DNA from: JBGPYM01 sp041493205
Lineage (GTDB): Bacteria > Bacteroidota > Ignavibacteria > UBA10030 > UBA6906
Direction of reading: 5' to 3'
Length of the DNA: 19,137 bases
Assembly (NCBI GenBank): GCA_041493205.1
Contig: JBGPYM010000028.1
Span: 1-19,137, forward strand
Below are positions 16,342 through 19,137 of the stretch, piece after piece. How positions within the stretch are numbered: position 1 is the first letter of the stretch; each line of letters begins with the position of its first letter. A program made the translations under genes and the position numbers. The notes beneath the pieces are model-generated. The model was not told where the DNA came from. It was given only the letters and a program-made list of their open reading frames with translations, and made no database searches.

Positions 16342-18921
16342 ATGGCATATCCGTTTCAGACGATTGAACCAAGGTGGCAGAAGTTCTGGGATGAACACGC
16401 GACGTTCCGGGCGGAGTTTGTTCCCGGGCAACCGAAGGCCTATATCCTCGATATGTACCCGTATCCGTCCGGCGCCGGACTGCACGTGGGCCACCCCGAA
16501 GGGTATACGGCCACCGATATTCTGGCCCGGTACCGACGCATGAACGGATACAACGTGCTCCATCCGATCGGCTGGGATGCGTTCGGCCTTCCCGCGGAGC
16601 GGTATGCCATGCAGACGAACATCCATCCGCGGATCACGACGGAACAGAATATCGCGACGTTCCGAAGACAGATCAAAAGTCTCGGGCTGAGCTACGACTG
16701 GTCGCGCGAGGTGGATACCACGGATCCGTCGTATTACCGGTGGACACAGTGGATATTCCTCCGGATTTACAACGCGTGGTATGATCCCGATCTTCATCGT
16801 TCCCGCCCTGTCAGCGAGCTCATCGCCCGGTTCGCCGCGCGCGGATCGGAAGGGTTGCAGAGAAAAATCCCTTTTACCGCGGCCCAGTGGAAGAGCATGC
16901 GGCCGGTGGAACAGCAGGAAATTCTCGCCGGGTACCGTCTCGTGTATCGCGCCGAAATCCCCGTCAACTGGTGTGAAGCCCTCGGAACCGTTCTCGCAAA
17001 CGAGGAAGTCGGCGAGTGGACCGAGAAAGGGTACACCGTGGAGCGGCGCCCGATGCGGCAATGGATGATGCGCATTACCGCCTACGCGGACCGGCTGCTT
17101 GAGGATTCCGCAGATCTCGACTGGCCCTCCTCGACACTCGAACAGCAGCGGAACTGGATCGGCCGTTCCGAAGGTGCAGAGATTGATTTTCCGGTTCCGG
17201 GATCGGGAGAGCCCATTCGCGTTTTTACGACCCGCCCCGACACCGTGTTCGGCGCAACATACATGGTCCTCGCGCCCGAACATCGCGCGGTGTCTTCGTT
17301 GACCGCGGCCGCGAGGAGGAATGAGGTCACAGCGTACCAGGAGCAGGCCCGGCGTAAAACCGACCTCGAGCGGGGCATCGAGGTGGAAAAAACAGGCGTC
17401 TTCACCGGCGGAACCGTCGTCAATCCCGCCACCGGCAATGAAATCCCCGTCTGGATTGCGGACTATGTGCTGATGGGATACGGGACCGGTGCCATCATGG
17501 GCGTGCCGGGCCATGACGAGCGTGACTACGACTTTGCGAAGAAATTCGGGCTCCCGATTGTCGAAGTGGTCTCCGGCGGGGACATCGCCGCGGCGGCATT
17601 CACGGAGGACGGCGTGGCGGTCAACTCTGCGAACGCCGCGGTGTCTCTGAACGGCCTCCCGACGGCGGATGCAAAGATGGTGATTACGCGCTGGCTGCAA
17701 CAGAAGGGGATGGGCGCACCCGCGGTGCAGTTCAAACTCCGCGACTGGCTCTTTTCACGCCAGCGCTACTGGGGAGAACCGATCCCGATCATCCACTACG
17801 ATGATGGGACGATGGAGCCGCTGGACGACCGCGAGCTCCCGCTCCTGCTCCCCGACCTGAAAAAATTTCAGCCGAGCGGAACGACCGAATCGCCGCTTGC
17901 CCTCGCCACTGACTGGGTCAACGTGACTGATCCGGCGACGGGCCGTAAGGGGCGAAGGGAAACGAACACCATGCCCCAGTGGGCGGGATCGTGCTGGTAC
18001 TATCTCCGGTACCTCGACCCGAAGAACGATTCGTCGCTTTCTTCGCTCGACCGCCAGCAGGAATGGATGCCCGTTGACCTGTATATCGGCGGTGCGGAAC
18101 ATACGGTCCTCCACCTGATGTATGCGCGCTTCTGGCACAAGGTGCTGTTCGACCTTGGATACGTCACGACCCGTGAACCCTTCCCGAAGCTGAGACACCA
18201 GGGGACCATCCTGGGGGAAGATTCGCGCAAAATGTCCAAGTCGCGTGGAAACGTCGTGAACCCGGACGACGTCGTGCTCCGCTACGGAGCAGACTCCGTG
18301 CGGCTCTTCGAAATGTTCATGGGTCCTCTGGAAGACGTCAAACCGTGGAGCACCCGCGGTGTCGAGGGTGTTTTCAGGTTCCTGAACAGGGTCTGGAGGC
18401 TGTTTGTGACTGAGGAGGGTGCCCTTGAACCCGGTGTGAAGGAAACTCCGGTAAGCGTTGACCTTGAAAGACTTTATCACTTTACGGTAAAGAAGGTTGG
18501 AGAGGACATTGAAGGGCTGAGGTTTAATACCGCCATCTCACAGATGATGATCTTTGTGAACGAAGTCATGAAGTCTGAATCCCGGCCACGGCAGATCCTC
18601 GAGCCATTTGTGCTCCTGCTTGCTCCCTTCGCCCCCCATATTGCAGAGGAATTGTGGGAGAAACTGGGCCATACGCGCTCGCTTGCCCGTGAGCCATGGC
18701 CCGTATTCGACCCTGTAAAGTTGCGCCAGTCCACCGTGGATGTGGTCCTCCAGGTGAACGGGAAAGTACGGGGAAAGATCGAAGCACCTGTCGATTCATC
18801 GGACAAGGACCTCGAGAAACTGGCGGTGTCCCAGGAGGGGGTCAGGAAGCACATTGAAGGAAAATCCGTCGTGAAGACCATTGTGGTCCCGAACAAACTC
18901 GTCAACCTGGTGGTGCGCTGA
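16342..18921 (+). CDS. leuS: Leucyl-tRNA synthetase
   Basis: An 859-residue class I synthetase that charges tRNA-Leu with leucine. The catalytic HVGH motif is at 48-51 and KMSKS at 630-634. The CP1 editing domain (about 275-440) has the threonine-rich TTRPDTVFG (296-304) and GHDERD with Asp392, so proofreading looks intact. Residues about 147-197 are an extra stretch relative to E. coli, and the zinc-ribbon cysteines after NWC (211) are missing, as in Bacteroidota-type LeuS. An in-frame start at 16198 would add 48 residues overlapping the recombinase gene; I chose 16342 because MAYPFQTIEPRWQ is the usual family N terminus. The 3' part of the gene has a clear dip in GC content. Confidence 0.97.
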   Translation: MAYPFQTIEPRWQKFWDEHATFRAEFVPGQPKAYILDMYPYPSGAGLHVGHPEGYTATDILARYRRMNGYNVLHPIGWDAFGLPAERYAMQTNIHPRITTEQNIATFRRQIKSLGLSYDWSREVDTTDPSYYRWTQWIFLRIYNAWYDPDLHRSRPVSELIARFAARGSEGLQRKIPFTAAQWKSMRPVEQQEILAGYRLVYRAEIPVNWCEALGTVLANEEVGEWTEKGYTVERRPMRQWMMRITAYADRLLEDSADLDWPSSTLEQQRNWIGRSEGAEIDFPVPGSGEPIRVFTTRPDTVFGATYMVLAPEHRAVSSLTAAARRNEVTAYQEQARRKTDLERGIEVEKTGVFTGGTVVNPATGNEIPVWIADYVLMGYGTGAIMGVPGHDERDYDFAKKFGLPIVEVVSGGDIAAAAFTEDGVAVNSANAAVSLNGLPTADAKMVITRWLQQKGMGAPAVQFKLRDWLFSRQRYWGEPIPIIHYDDGTMEPLDDRELPLLLPDLKKFQPSGTTESPLALATDWVNVTDPATGRKGRRETNTMPQWAGSCWYYLRYLDPKNDSSLSSLDRQQEWMPVDLYIGGAEHTVLHLMYARFWHKVLFDLGYVTTREPFPKLRHQGTILGEDSRKMSKSRGNVVNPDDVVLRYGADSVRLFEMFMGPLEDVKPWSTRGVEGVFRFLNRVWRLFVTEEGALEPGVKETPVSVDLERLYHFTVKKVGEDIEGLRFNTAISQMMIFVNEVMKSESRPRQILEPFVLLLAPFAPHIAEELWEKLGHTRSLAREPWPVFDPVKLRQSTVDVVLQVNGKVRGKIEAPVDSSDKDLEKLAVSQEGVRKHIEGKSVVKTIVVPNKLVNLVVR

Positions 18922-18924
18922 CGC

Positions 18925-19137
18925 ATGGAACGAGTCACGGTGGTGCTCGTCACCCTGAATGAAGAGGGAAACATCCGCCGGTGCCTGGAAAGCGTCCGCT
19001 GGGCCGACGAAATCGTCGTCGTCGATTCCTTCAGCACGGACGACACAGTGGCGCTGGCACGGGAGTACACCGGCAAGGTGTACCAGCACGAATATCCGGG
19101 CACCAGCCGCCAGGTCGAGAGGGGGATCGGATACGCG
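18925..19137 (+). CDS. Family 2 glycosyltransferase, WaaE/KdtX-like, 5' part
   Basis: The first 71 residues of a GT-A glycosyltransferase, cut by the window end. It begins MERVTVVLVTLNEEGNI, followed by RCLESVRWADEIVVVDSFSTDD, which matches the nucleotide-sugar binding start of family 2 enzymes. The ADEIVVVDS spacing and the later YQHEYPG resemble the WaaE/KdtX group, which adds glucose to LPS core heptose. The start ATG lies 3 bases after the leuS stop. The acceptor and sugar cannot be decided from the fragment. Confidence 0.88.
   Translation, partial: MERVTVVLVTLNEEGNIRRCLESVRWADEIVVVDSFSTDDTVALAREYTGKVYQHEYPGTSRQVERGIGYA

Overview
The window is a GC-rich (about 60-65% on the stretches counted) chromosomal segment from a Gram-negative bacterium. 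It carries lipid A and LPS-core type genes, a diderm-style lipoprotein transporter component and a MATE exporter. The leucyl-tRNA synthetase has an insertion near residues 147-197 and lacks the cysteine zinc ribbon after its NWC motif. Two intergenic regions carry a TTGC...TAnnTT promoter form. Together these point tentatively to a GC-rich member of the Bacteroidota/Chlorobiota (Ignavibacteria-like) lineage. This placement is an inference from family features and no search was run. All protein genes and the single tRNA lie on the plus strand. There is no insertion sequence, CRISPR array or phage block, and no gene-free stretch exceeds about 210 bases.

Left part (1-8283): the 3' end of an LpxL/HtrB-type acyltransferase overlaps a family 9 heptosyltransferase. 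A TsaC/YwlC tRNA-modification enzyme follows. Next is a secreted PIG-L/LmbE-type deacetylase whose stop overlaps the start of a complete ABC importer (lipoprotein binding protein, ATPase, fused double permease). Gaps from 2132 to 6601 are 3 bases or overlaps, so these genes probably form one operon.

Middle (8284-15317): a promoter-like element and a tRNA-Arg(CCG) precede a membrane-anchored TPR protein and a MATE exporter. A four-gene partner-switching module follows: a membrane GAF-PP2C phosphatase, a STAS anti-anti-sigma protein, an RsbW-like ATP-binding kinase, and a second, soluble double-GAF PP2C phosphatase. No sigma factor gene is present in the window. The layout suggests that one membrane-linked and one cytosolic signal converge on the same STAS/kinase switch.

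Right part (15318-19137): a tyrosine recombinase of XerC/D type, with three of six catalytic positions replaced, has its own promoter-like element and a very short leader. It is followed by leuS and the start of a family 2 glycosyltransferase resembling the WaaE/KdtX group, cut by the window end.

The most noteworthy items are the dual-phosphatase partner-switching module, the degenerate recombinase, the PIG-L/ABC importer coupling with a binding protein that lacks the ferric-binding tyrosine pair, and an AT-rich promoter-like island inside the first phosphatase gene.
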